The translations under genes were made by a program, and so were the position numbers. A stretch of 64,000 nt of DNA, from positions 846,925 through 910,924 of the forward strand of contig BQJR01000001.1 in NCBI GenBank assembly GCA_021604805.1, given 5' to 3'. Shown piece after piece: positions 24,865 to 32,161 of this stretch (position 1 is the stretch's first letter; each line of letters starts with the position of its first letter). The notes under the pieces are model-generated. The model was not told the DNA's origin, made no database searches, and saw only the letters and a program-made list of their open reading frames with translations. This DNA is from Planctomycetota bacterium. Lineage in GTDB: Bacteria; Planctomycetota; B15-G4.

Positions 24865-26103
24865 ATGTTCAGCCTGCTGCCTTGCCTGCTCGCCTGTCTC
24901 TGCGCGCTGCCTGTCGACGAGGATCGCGAGGAAACCGACACGGTGTACCTGCTCGACGGCAAGACCCGCGAAGGGCGCGTGGTCTACGAAGATGCCGACA
25001 CGCTCGTGCTGCTGAAGGGCACGCGCGAGACCGAGATCCCGCAAGCCGAGATCCAGGATGTCGACGCGATCGGCCGTCACCTGAACGCTCTGCTCGACCG
25101 CATCCAGGCTGCCGGCCCGCTCCCACAACAGTCGGCTGCGAACTTGCTCGAACTCGCGCGCTTCGCCGACCAGGCGCGACTCCCCGGCGAGGCGCGCTTG
25201 TTGCGCTACGCCGCGCTCCTCGCCGACCCTCACGACGAAGCCGCCCTCGACGCACTCCACGCGCGCACACGCGGCGACAGCTCGCAGATCAAGCTCGGCA
25301 AGCGCTGGGTCGACACGCGGGAACTGCGCGAACCGATCGGGAAGTGGAAAGACCGACTCAGCGTGTCGACCACGCACTACGCGCTGGAGTCGAACCAAGC
25401 GCTGCCGCAGATCGTCGCTGCGGCCTTCGAAATGGAGCGTTTCTACCGCGACTTCTTCGCGCTGCTCGCGAAGCCGGTTCAGCTGCGTGAGCCCGACGAG
25501 ATCATGCACGTTCGCCTGCACGCCGACGAAGGCTCCTTCCCCGAACCAGGCGACGGCCGACGCGGCTTCTTCGACCGCACCGATCGCAGCGTGGCGGTCG
25601 ATGTGAGCGGGCCGGGCTGGGAGGCGCGCGTCGTGCACGAGCTCACGCGCCAGCTGCTCTTCCAGACCAGTCAGCGCTCCCGACGCGCGAGCGGCGAAGT
25701 GCCGAGCTGGATCGAGGAAGGCTTGGCCGTGTCCTTCGCCTCGGGGCGCAGCGGACCGCCCGGCCTCGGCGAACACGACCCCACCGCCCTCGCTCCCCAC
25801 TGGATCCGCATCCACGCCGCGGCGCCGCGCCCCTTCGCGCTCGACCGCGTGCTGGTCTTCAGCTTCGAGGACTTCGTGTCCACCTTGGACCAAGACCTCA
25901 AGTACGCGCAGGCCTACACACTGATGCACACGATGCTGGCCTCGCGCGGAGGTCAGCTGCGCGACGAGTTCCTGGCCTACCTCCACTCCGCCTACCTCGG
26001 TCAGGCGTCGAACAAGCGACTGCGCGAACTGCTCGGTGTCAGCGACGACGAACTCGCCGAGCTCTGGCAGCGTCACCTCAACGAGCTGCTCACTCAGATC
26101 TGA
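24865..26103 (+). CDS. Exported DUF1570-like protein with a degenerate HExxH motif
   Basis: 412 residues, with a GGGGAG box 7 bases before ATG 24865. A short leader (LLPCLLACLCALPV) is followed by a small beta domain (VYLLDGKTREGRVVYED) and helical linker. A peptidase-MA/DUF1570-like domain follows: STTHYALES, FYRDFFALL, then VVHELTRQLLFQTSQ, VPSWIEEGLAVSFA and the C-terminal QAYTLMHTML. In gluzincins and DUF1570 the motif reads HExxH with a downstream Glu in WxxEG. Here the second His is Arg (HELTR), while WIEEGLA is kept, so zinc binding and catalysis are probably lost. It may be a scaffold or binding protein. The family assignment rests on motif order. Confidence 0.7.
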   Translation: MFSLLPCLLACLCALPVDEDREETDTVYLLDGKTREGRVVYEDADTLVLLKGTRETEIPQAEIQDVDAIGRHLNALLDRIQAAGPLPQQSAANLLELARFADQARLPGEARLLRYAALLADPHDEAALDALHARTRGDSSQIKLGKRWVDTRELREPIGKWKDRLSVSTTHYALESNQALPQIVAAAFEMERFYRDFFALLAKPVQLREPDEIMHVRLHADEGSFPEPGDGRRGFFDRTDRSVAVDVSGPGWEARVVHELTRQLLFQTSQRSRRASGEVPSWIEEGLAVSFASGRSGPPGLGEHDPTALAPHWIRIHAAAPRPFALDRVLVFSFEDFVSTLDQDLKYAQAYTLMHTMLASRGGQLRDEFLAYLHSAYLGQASNKRLRELLGVSDDELAELWQRHLNELLTQI

Positions 26104-26114
26104 ATCGCCTCACG

Positions 26115-26126
26115 GCTTGCTAGGGT
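26115..26126 (+). promoter_or_regulatory. Candidate extended -10 promoter of mqnA (near-leaderless)
   Basis: CTTGCTAGGGT with the hexamer TAGGGT at 26121-26126, ending 7 bases before ATG 26134. There is no ribosome site in the gap. The same TTGCTAGG-R-T string lies 8 bases before the start of the microcompartment operon on the other strand. Transcription would start at or next to the start codon. Confidence 0.4.
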
Positions 26127-26133
26127 GTCGCCC

Positions 26134-26916
26134 ATGTTGCGCCTCGGCACCGTGCCCTACCTCAACGCCCTCCCACTCGTGGAAGGCCTTCACGCCCAGC
26201 ACGACGTGGAGCTCGTGGCGCGCGTGCCCAGCGAACTCGCGCCGCGCCTGCGTGCCGGCGAGCTCGACGCCGCACTCGTGTCCGCGGTGGAACTCTTCCG
26301 CACGCCCACGCTCAGCTGGGTGCGCGGACCGGCCGTGATCAGCCGCGGCGCGGTGCGCTCGATCCTGCTCTTCCTGCGCTGCCCACTGAGCGAGGTGCGC
26401 AGCCTGGCGCTCGACCGTTCCAGCTTGTCAGCGGCCGCGCTCACGCAGGTCGTGCTGAGACGCTTCGCCGGGCTCGCGCCGCTCGAGTTGCAACGCAGCG
26501 ATCCCGAGCGCGCGCTGCACGAGATCGATGCCGACGCCGTGCTGCGCATCGGCGACCCGGCCCTGCGCACGGATCCCGGTCAGCGCGAAGTCCTCGACGT
26601 GGGCGCCTTCTGGCAGACCCACTCCGGACTGCCCTTCGTGTACGCGCTGTGGTTGGTGCGCCCCGAAGCGGCGAGCCCCGAGTTGGCCGCGCGCTTGGTC
26701 GCCGCCGCCGCCGCCGGCCACGTCCGCCGACATGCGCTCGCGCTCGAGTTCGCCGCCGAGCACGCCATGGACCCGGACGCCTGCTCCACCTACTTGCACG
26801 AGTCGATCGCCTACGACTTCGGGCCGCGCGAACAGGCCGGGCTCGCGCTCTTCGGACGCCTCGCGCACGGCTTGGGCTTGGTGGACCAAGGCGTCCTGCC
26901 GGACCCCGTGGCATGA
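26134..26916 (+). CDS. mqnA: Chorismate dehydratase of the futalosine pathway
   Basis: 260 residues. MqnA converts chorismate to 3-enolpyruvyl-benzoate, the first step of menaquinone synthesis by the futalosine route. The protein starts with the family signature LRLGTVPYLNALPL. The periplasmic-binding-protein-like fold continues with ELDAALVSAVELFR, SVLLF-type strands, IDADAVLRIGDPAL and DVGAFWQTHSGLPFVYALWLVR. The other mqn genes are not in the window. An in-frame GTG lies 9 bp upstream, but ATG 26134 places the family motif at the N-terminus. It overlaps the next gene by 4 bp (ATGA). Confidence 0.92.
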   Translation: MLRLGTVPYLNALPLVEGLHAQHDVELVARVPSELAPRLRAGELDAALVSAVELFRTPTLSWVRGPAVISRGAVRSILLFLRCPLSEVRSLALDRSSLSAAALTQVVLRRFAGLAPLELQRSDPERALHEIDADAVLRIGDPALRTDPGQREVLDVGAFWQTHSGLPFVYALWLVRPEAASPELAARLVAAAAAGHVRRHALALEFAAEHAMDPDACSTYLHESIAYDFGPREQAGLALFGRLAHGLGLVDQGVLPDPVA

Positions 26917-28514
26917 CGGCGCAGCGCACACTCAGCGCACGCACACTGCTCGTGGCGGCGCTCACGCTGGGCGTCGTGCTGCTCTACAACCTGCCGCGCA
27001 GCGCCGAGCTGCTCTTCAACTGGGACTCCGTCAACTACGCCCTGGGCGCCGAGCACTACGACCTGCGCGTGCACGAGCCGCACCCGCCGGGTTATCCGCT
27101 CTGGATCCTGGCCGTGCGCGCGCTCACGGCGCTGGGCCTGGGAGCCAACGTCGCGCAGCTGTTGCTCGCACAGGCCTCTGTGGCGCTGGCTGCGCTGGCG
27201 CTCCTCGACTTGACGCGCGCACGCGGCCGCGCGACGCAAATCGTGGTCGGAGCGGCGCTGCTGTGCGGCCCCCTGGTCGCGATGCACGCGCGACTGGCGG
27301 GCACGTACACGAGCGAGCTCATGTCGTCGGCGCTGGTGGGCTGGGCCTGCGCGGATCTCTGGCGCGGGCGTTCGCGCCGCGGGGCGCTGGCGGTGCTCGC
27401 CTGGATCGTCGCCGCGGGACTGCGCACGAGCGCTGCGGTGTTCCTGCTCCCACTGTTGCTCGTCTCGCTCTGGCGCGGCTTCCCGCGATCGCGGCTGCGG
27501 GCGCTGCTGCTGGCGAGCGTGGCGGGCTTGGGGGCGCTCGCTTGCTACGTCCCCGTGTGGCTCAGCCTGGGTCCCTTGCCGGGCAGCTTCGTGTACTGGC
27601 GGCACATGCTCGACGTGCTGTTCAACGACCCGGTGAGTGGGTCGTCCTGGTTCTACGGCGCCTCGCTCGACGCGCACCTCGGGCTCTTCGTGAGGCTCGC
27701 CACCTGGTGGAGCTACGGCCTGTTGCCCTTGCTCGCGGCGCTGCTGCTGCTGCGCCTCCGACGCAAGCCCGCGGCCGCCGCGACGAGCGTTCCCGACTGC
27801 GACGCGCCCGCCCTCTCCGGACGCTTCTTGCTGCTCTGGGCGGCGCCGTCCGTGACCTTTCTCGCGCTGGTCTACGCGCCGCACCCCGGTTACGTGCTCG
27901 CGCCGCTGCCGCCGATGCTGCTGGCGCTCGCGCGTGGCATCCCACGCGAGGGCGTCTCGCGCGGGCGCCTCTTGGGCGCGCTCGCTGCGCTCGTCGTCAC
28001 GGCCGAGCTCATCGCGCGACCGCACTACGGCCCGCTGCCTGAGCCCGGCGTGTCGCCCGCCAGCCCGGGCGCGGCGCTGTCGCACGCCACTCCCGCCCAG
28101 ATCGCCAGCAGCGACGCGCAACTGCGCGCGATCATGGCCGTGCTCGCCGAACGTCCTCCCGAAGAAGCTGTGTGCGTGCTCGAGGTCGACTGGAACCTCG
28201 CGAACTGGCGCAAGCTGGCGTGGCAGCTGCCCGAGCGCCCCGTGTGGTGGCTCAACGCCGGGCGCGGCAAGCTGGCGTGGATGCAAGCGCGTCGCAGGCA
28301 GGAGAGCGAGGTCTTGCGTGTGGACCCGAAGGCCCGGGTGATGTGGTGGGTCGCGCAGTCCGAGCAGGCGCCCGCGGTGCTCGCGCGCGCCTTCCCGCAG
28401 GCCGAGCGCGTGCTCTGGCAGCACGCCGTCTCGCTCTGGCGCGTGGATCTCGATGAGCGCACAGCGCTGGTCCTCCAGCACGGCCCGCAGCGCTGGACGC
28501 TGAAACGCGAGTGA
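26913..28514 (+). CDS. Polytopic membrane protein, GT-C glycosyltransferase-like
   Basis: 533 residues with 10-11 membrane helices over the first ~370, then a soluble C-terminal domain. The first extracytoplasmic loop contains NWDSVNYALGAEHYDLRVHEPHPPGYPLW. This is the Asp-containing loop typical of GT-C enzymes (DSxxY and HPPGYP), as in DUF2723 and ArnT/PMT-like proteins. These use lipid-linked sugars and glycosylate on the outer face. The acceptor is unknown. It is coupled to mqnA by ATGA, with no functional reason visible. The C-terminal part (VCVLEVDWNLANW) looks like a small mixed domain. Confidence 0.75.
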   Translation: MTAQRTLSARTLLVAALTLGVVLLYNLPRSAELLFNWDSVNYALGAEHYDLRVHEPHPPGYPLWILAVRALTALGLGANVAQLLLAQASVALAALALLDLTRARGRATQIVVGAALLCGPLVAMHARLAGTYTSELMSSALVGWACADLWRGRSRRGALAVLAWIVAAGLRTSAAVFLLPLLLVSLWRGFPRSRLRALLLASVAGLGALACYVPVWLSLGPLPGSFVYWRHMLDVLFNDPVSGSSWFYGASLDAHLGLFVRLATWWSYGLLPLLAALLLLRLRRKPAAAATSVPDCDAPALSGRFLLLWAAPSVTFLALVYAPHPGYVLAPLPPMLLALARGIPREGVSRGRLLGALAALVVTAELIARPHYGPLPEPGVSPASPGAALSHATPAQIASSDAQLRAIMAVLAERPPEEAVCVLEVDWNLANWRKLAWQLPERPVWWLNAGRGKLAWMQARRRQESEVLRVDPKARVMWWVAQSEQAPAVLARAFPQAERVLWQHAVSLWRVDLDERTALVLQHGPQRWTLKRE

Positions 28515-28530
28515 GTCGAGCCCGTCGCGC

Positions 28531-28559
28531 TTGAACACTTGGGTGTGCGGCGATAGCTT
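28531..28559 (+). promoter_or_regulatory. Candidate sigma-70 promoter of the topoisomerase VI operon
   Basis: TTGAAC (28531-28536), 17-base spacer, TAGCTT (28554-28559), in the 207-bp gap before the topoisomerase VI B gene. Transcription would start near 28566, giving a leader of ~155 bases to the start at 28723. Confidence 0.45.
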
Positions 28560-28722
28560 CGGCGCTTGCTGGTCCGCAGGGCGCGATCCCGTCGCAGAAC
28601 TCACGGCTTCGAGATCGCTTGCCGTGGGCTCGCCTGCATCGGTCGCTCCCGAGGCAGTCTCGCCCTCGCACCCTTCGCTCCTCACCATGACGCCTGCACC
28701 GCACCCAGAGAGTCGATCGCCG

Positions 28723-30441
28723 ATGGCCGAGCAGCGTTCCCTCTTCGCCGGCGACAAGGCCGCGGGCAAAGCCAAGGCCGATGGCGGCAGCAAGAACAGC
28801 GCGGCCAAGCCGAGCAAACCGCGCGCGTCGGCGAAGAAAGCCACGAGCTCCAAGAAGTCCGGCGCCGGCAAGGCGTCCAAGGGCACCACCAAAGCGCACC
28901 AGATGGCTGAGAAGGCGCGCGAGATCTCGGTCTCCGAGTTCTTCGCCAAGAACCGTCACCTGCTGGGCTTCGACAGCAAGCGCAAGGCGCTGCTGACCAC
29001 GGTGAAGGAGGCCGTCGACAACGCGCTCGACGCCTGCGAGGAAGCCGACATCCTGCCCGACCTCACGGTGCGGCTCACGGCGCTCAAGGAAGAGGATCGC
29101 TACAAGGTCACGGTCTCGGACAACGGGCCCGGCATCCTGCCCGAGCAGGTCGACCTCGTGTTCGCGAAGCTGCTCTACGGCAGCAAGTTCCACCGCTTGC
29201 GCCAGAGTCGCGGGCAACAGGGCATCGGCATCTCCGCCGCCGGCATGTACGGCCAGATGACGACCGGCAAGCCCGTGATGATCCGCTCACGCATCGGCAA
29301 ACAGCACGACGCCATCGAGGTCGGCGTGCGCATCGACACGACCAAGAACGAACCCGTGCGCACGCGCAACAAGGTGATCGAGTGGGACCGCGACCACGGC
29401 ACCGAGGTCTCGATCACGCTCGAGGGCAGCTACAAGCGCGGCCGCGGCAGTGTCGACGAGTACATCGCGCAGACCGCGGTGGCCAACCCGCACGTGTCGA
29501 TCGTGTTCTTCCCGCCCGACAAGAAAGAACCGGAGATCCACGAGCGCGCGACGAAGGCCTTGCCGCGTCCGCCCAAGGAGATCAAGCCGCACCCCTACGG
29601 TGTCGAGCTGGGCACGCTGATGAAGATGATGAAGATCACCGCCAGCACGCGGTTGTCTTCGTTCCTGCAAGCCGACTTCAGCCGCGTGTCGTCGCGTACG
29701 GCGCAGGAGATCTGCGAGCGCGCCAAGCTCGACCCGGCCTCGCGCGTGAAGAGCCTCGAGCACAAGTCGGCGGAAGCCTTGGCCAAGGGCATCGCGGCCA
29801 CCAAGATCATGAACCCGCCCACCGACTGTCTCTCGCCCATCGGCGAAGACCTGGTGGAGACAGGGCTCAAGAAGGAGATCGGTGAGGCCGAGTTCTTCGT
29901 GAGCCGGACGCGGCCGCCGTCGGTGTATCGCGGCAACCCCTTCCAGATCGAGGTGGGCGTGGCGCTCGGTGGTTCCCTCCCCGCCGACGCCTCGGTGCGC
30001 CTGATGCGCTTGGCGAACCGCGTGCCGCTGCAGTACCAGCCCGGCGCCTGCGCGATCACCAAGGCCGTCACGAGCGTGGACTGGAAAGCCTACGGGCTGC
30101 AGCAGCCGCGCGGCGCGCTGCCGATCGGGCCGGTGATCATCATGGTGCACATCGCGAGCGCCTGGGTGCCGTTCACTTCCGAGAGCAAGGAAGCGGTGGC
30201 GAGCTACCCCGAGATCCTGAAGGAGCTGCGCCTCGCGCTGCAGGAATGCGGACGCAAGATGCAGCGCTACCTGCGCCGTCGCCGGCGCATCGCCGACGAG
30301 CTCAAGAAGCGTCAGTACATCGACAAGTACATCCCGCACATCGGCGAGGCCTTGCGCGACATCCTCGAGTTGAACGTCAAGGAATCCGACCGCGTCGTCG
30401 CCGAGTTGCGCGACACGCTGGAGAGGAGTCGCAAGCTCTGA
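28723..30441 (+). CDS. top6B: DNA topoisomerase VI subunit B
   Basis: 572 residues from ATG 28723. A Lys/Ala/Ser-rich tail (~12-55, e.g. AKKATSSKKSGAGKASK) precedes the GHKL ATPase. ATP-site motifs: N-box EAVDNALDACEEA, G1 SDNGPGI, and the ATP lid GQQGIGISAAGMYGQMTTGKP. An H2TH segment follows (SSRTAQEICERAKLDP) and then a transducer domain with PLQYQPGACAITKAV and the catalytic switch-Lys region. It clamps DNA by ATP-driven dimerisation and works with subunit A as a type IIB topoisomerase. The enzyme is mainly archaeal and plant; bacterial copies are rare. ATG 28687 is an alternative start 12 codons upstream. The basic tail is absent in archaeal TopoVIB as far as I know. Confidence 0.95.
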   Translation: MAEQRSLFAGDKAAGKAKADGGSKNSAAKPSKPRASAKKATSSKKSGAGKASKGTTKAHQMAEKAREISVSEFFAKNRHLLGFDSKRKALLTTVKEAVDNALDACEEADILPDLTVRLTALKEEDRYKVTVSDNGPGILPEQVDLVFAKLLYGSKFHRLRQSRGQQGIGISAAGMYGQMTTGKPVMIRSRIGKQHDAIEVGVRIDTTKNEPVRTRNKVIEWDRDHGTEVSITLEGSYKRGRGSVDEYIAQTAVANPHVSIVFFPPDKKEPEIHERATKALPRPPKEIKPHPYGVELGTLMKMMKITASTRLSSFLQADFSRVSSRTAQEICERAKLDPASRVKSLEHKSAEALAKGIAATKIMNPPTDCLSPIGEDLVETGLKKEIGEAEFFVSRTRPPSVYRGNPFQIEVGVALGGSLPADASVRLMRLANRVPLQYQPGACAITKAVTSVDWKAYGLQQPRGALPIGPVIIMVHIASAWVPFTSESKEAVASYPEILKELRLALQECGRKMQRYLRRRRRIADELKKRQYIDKYIPHIGEALRDILELNVKESDRVVAELRDTLERSRKL

Positions 30442-30467
30442 GTACCGAACGATGGAGCGCCACGCTG

Positions 30468-30899
30468 TTGCTCACGCGTCGACTCTGGTCGGCGGTCGAG
30501 GGCGCGCACTACGAAGGCGAGATCCTGCGCTTCCGCCTGCAGGCCGCTCCGCTCTTGGGCGTGGGCAGCTACTCAGCGGCCGACGCGCACGCCGATGCTC
30601 GCGAAGACCGCATCGTGGAGCTGCGCATCTCACGCAAGCTGCTCGCAAAGCCCGGCTGGTCGCAGCTGGAGGCACGCGACGTGGCCCACTGCGCCGAACA
30701 CTTCTTGCGCGAGCGCCTGCAGCAGGAGGGCCTGCCCAGCGCAGCGCGCGCCAGCTTCACACTCGACGCTTCCACCGACACGGGCGCCTATGTGAGCGGC
30801 CCGCCTTGGGGCGCCGACAGCCCCGCACCCGGCATGGCTTTCGAGCTCCCCGGACCGCCCCACGCCACGGGTGCGCCCAGCGCCCACGGCCAGGCCTGA
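30468..30899 (+). CDS. Unrecognised protein between the two topoisomerase VI genes
   Basis: 143 residues from TTG 30468. The frame is open further upstream, including a possible CTG at 30438 overlapping the topoVI-B stop, but it holds no ATG before residue ~125. Codon third positions are strongly G/C, as in the neighbours, so it is coding. A GGAG lies 10 bases before the TTG. Content: WSAVEGAHYEGEILRFRLQAAPLLGVGSY, then VELRISRKLLAKPGW (an edge strand and helix), a helix with AEHFLRERLQQEGLP, and a Gly/Pro/Ala-rich tail. No signal peptide, helix-turn-helix or Cys motif. It ends 10 bp before the subunit A start, so it is translated with the topoisomerase and may be an accessory subunit. I do not recognise the family. 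Confidence 0.7.
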   Translation: MLTRRLWSAVEGAHYEGEILRFRLQAAPLLGVGSYSAADAHADAREDRIVELRISRKLLAKPGWSQLEARDVAHCAEHFLRERLQQEGLPSAARASFTLDASTDTGAYVSGPPWGADSPAPGMAFELPGPPHATGAPSAHGQA

Positions 30900-30909
30900 G
30901 GACCGCACG

Positions 30910-32106
30910 ATGGCCAAGAAAGCCACCCGCAAGAAGGTCGCCGCCAAGCCCTCGGCGGCGAAGAAGCCGGCTGCCAAGAAGGCCACGAGCCGTCGCACTG
31001 TCACCGGAGCCACCGACACGCACACGGTGCAGTGCATCGACGACACGGCCAAGAAGGTGCACGACCGCATCCTGGCCAAGAACGCGCCCGAGCTGAAGAG
31101 CCCGGTGCGCTCGCTCTCGAACGTGCACTACGACCCCAAGGTCGGGTACCTCAAGATCGGCGACGCGCGCAAGGTGCGCACGCTCACGGTGAACACCGTG
31201 AAGAGCTTCGCCCAAACGCTCAAGATGCTGCACATCTCCAAGGAGATGATCGGGCAAGACACCTTCGCCACGAAGAGGGAGGCGTACTACGTCTCCAAGA
31301 ACTGGGGCGAGGCGCGCTTCAAGGAACAGCCCGAGTCCGACACGGTGATGGACGACATCGAGTCGATGTTCGCGCTGCACGGTGTGTCGCGTGAGCAGCT
31401 GCGCTTCTACCCCGAGGAACACGGCGGTGCGGTGGCCGGGAACCTCACAGTGGTCGACCGCGACCCGGTGAGCGGCGAGCAGCTCAAGATCGACTGCACC
31501 AAGTTCGGCAGCGGCGCGTACACGATCCCGCACTCGGTGGAACACCTCGGCTTCGAGACCAAGGCCAAGTTCATCCTGGCCATCGAAACCGGCGGTATGT
31601 TCCAGCGTCTGCAAGTGCACGGCTTCTGGAACACGGCCAACTGCATCATCGTGTCGATGGGCGGCGTGCCCACGCGCGCCACGCGGCGCTTCATCCGGCG
31701 CTTGGCCGACGACAAGAACATCCCCGTCTACGCCTTCGTGGACTGCGACCCCTACGGCATCAGCAACATCTACCGCACGCTCAAGGTGGGCTCGGGCAAC
31801 ACGGCACACCTGAACCAGTTCTTCTGCGTGCCGCAGGCGCACTTCCTGGGCGTCACGCCGCAAGACATCAAGGACTACGAGCTGCCCACCCACCCGCTGC
31901 TCGACGTGGACATCAAGCGCGCCAAAGACGCGCTCAAGAACGATCCCTTCTTCAAGCAGAGCAAGCCCTGGAACAAGGCGATCAACGACCTGCTCAAGAT
32001 GAAGGTGCGCGCCGAGCAACAGGCGCTGGCCAAGTGGGGACTCAACTACGTGATCGACGAGTACCTACCGGCCAAGCTCAAGAAGACGAAGAGCTTCCTG
32101 CCCTAG
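30910..32106 (+). CDS. top6A: DNA topoisomerase VI subunit A (Spo11-like)
   Basis: 398 residues. A Lys/Arg/Ala-rich tail (~2-30, AKKATRKKVAAKPSAAKK) precedes a winged-helix CAP domain whose catalytic Tyr lies in TKREAYYVSKNW (Tyr126 or Tyr127). The Toprim domain follows, with the metal ligands Glu226 (FILAIETGGM) and Asp278-Cys-Asp280 (AFVDCDPYGISNIY). It cuts both DNA strands, forming 5'-phosphotyrosyl bonds, while subunit B drives strand passage. All catalytic residues are present, so the enzyme should be active. It is the last gene of the operon and converges with the sulfatase-like gene across a stem-rich 55-bp gap. Confidence 0.96.
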   Translation: MAKKATRKKVAAKPSAAKKPAAKKATSRRTVTGATDTHTVQCIDDTAKKVHDRILAKNAPELKSPVRSLSNVHYDPKVGYLKIGDARKVRTLTVNTVKSFAQTLKMLHISKEMIGQDTFATKREAYYVSKNWGEARFKEQPESDTVMDDIESMFALHGVSREQLRFYPEEHGGAVAGNLTVVDRDPVSGEQLKIDCTKFGSGAYTIPHSVEHLGFETKAKFILAIETGGMFQRLQVHGFWNTANCIIVSMGGVPTRATRRFIRRLADDKNIPVYAFVDCDPYGISNIYRTLKVGSGNTAHLNQFFCVPQAHFLGVTPQDIKDYELPTHPLLDVDIKRAKDALKNDPFFKQSKPWNKAINDLLKMKVRAEQQALAKWGLNYVIDEYLPAKLKKTKSFLP

Positions 32107-32156
32107 CGGGCGACGCACGCAGCGCAGCAAGTCGCGCGCACGCGACGAGAGCCCGC
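32106..32156. terminator. Nested stem between convergent genes (possible bidirectional terminator)
   Basis: GTCGCG (32131-32136) pairs with CGCGAC (32141-32146) around CGCA, and an outer GCGGGC (32106-32111) pairs with GCCCGC (32151-32156). It sits in the gap between top6A and the sulfatase-like gene. There is no T-run on either side, so termination by this structure alone is uncertain. Confidence 0.35.
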
Positions 32157-32161
32157 GCCAC

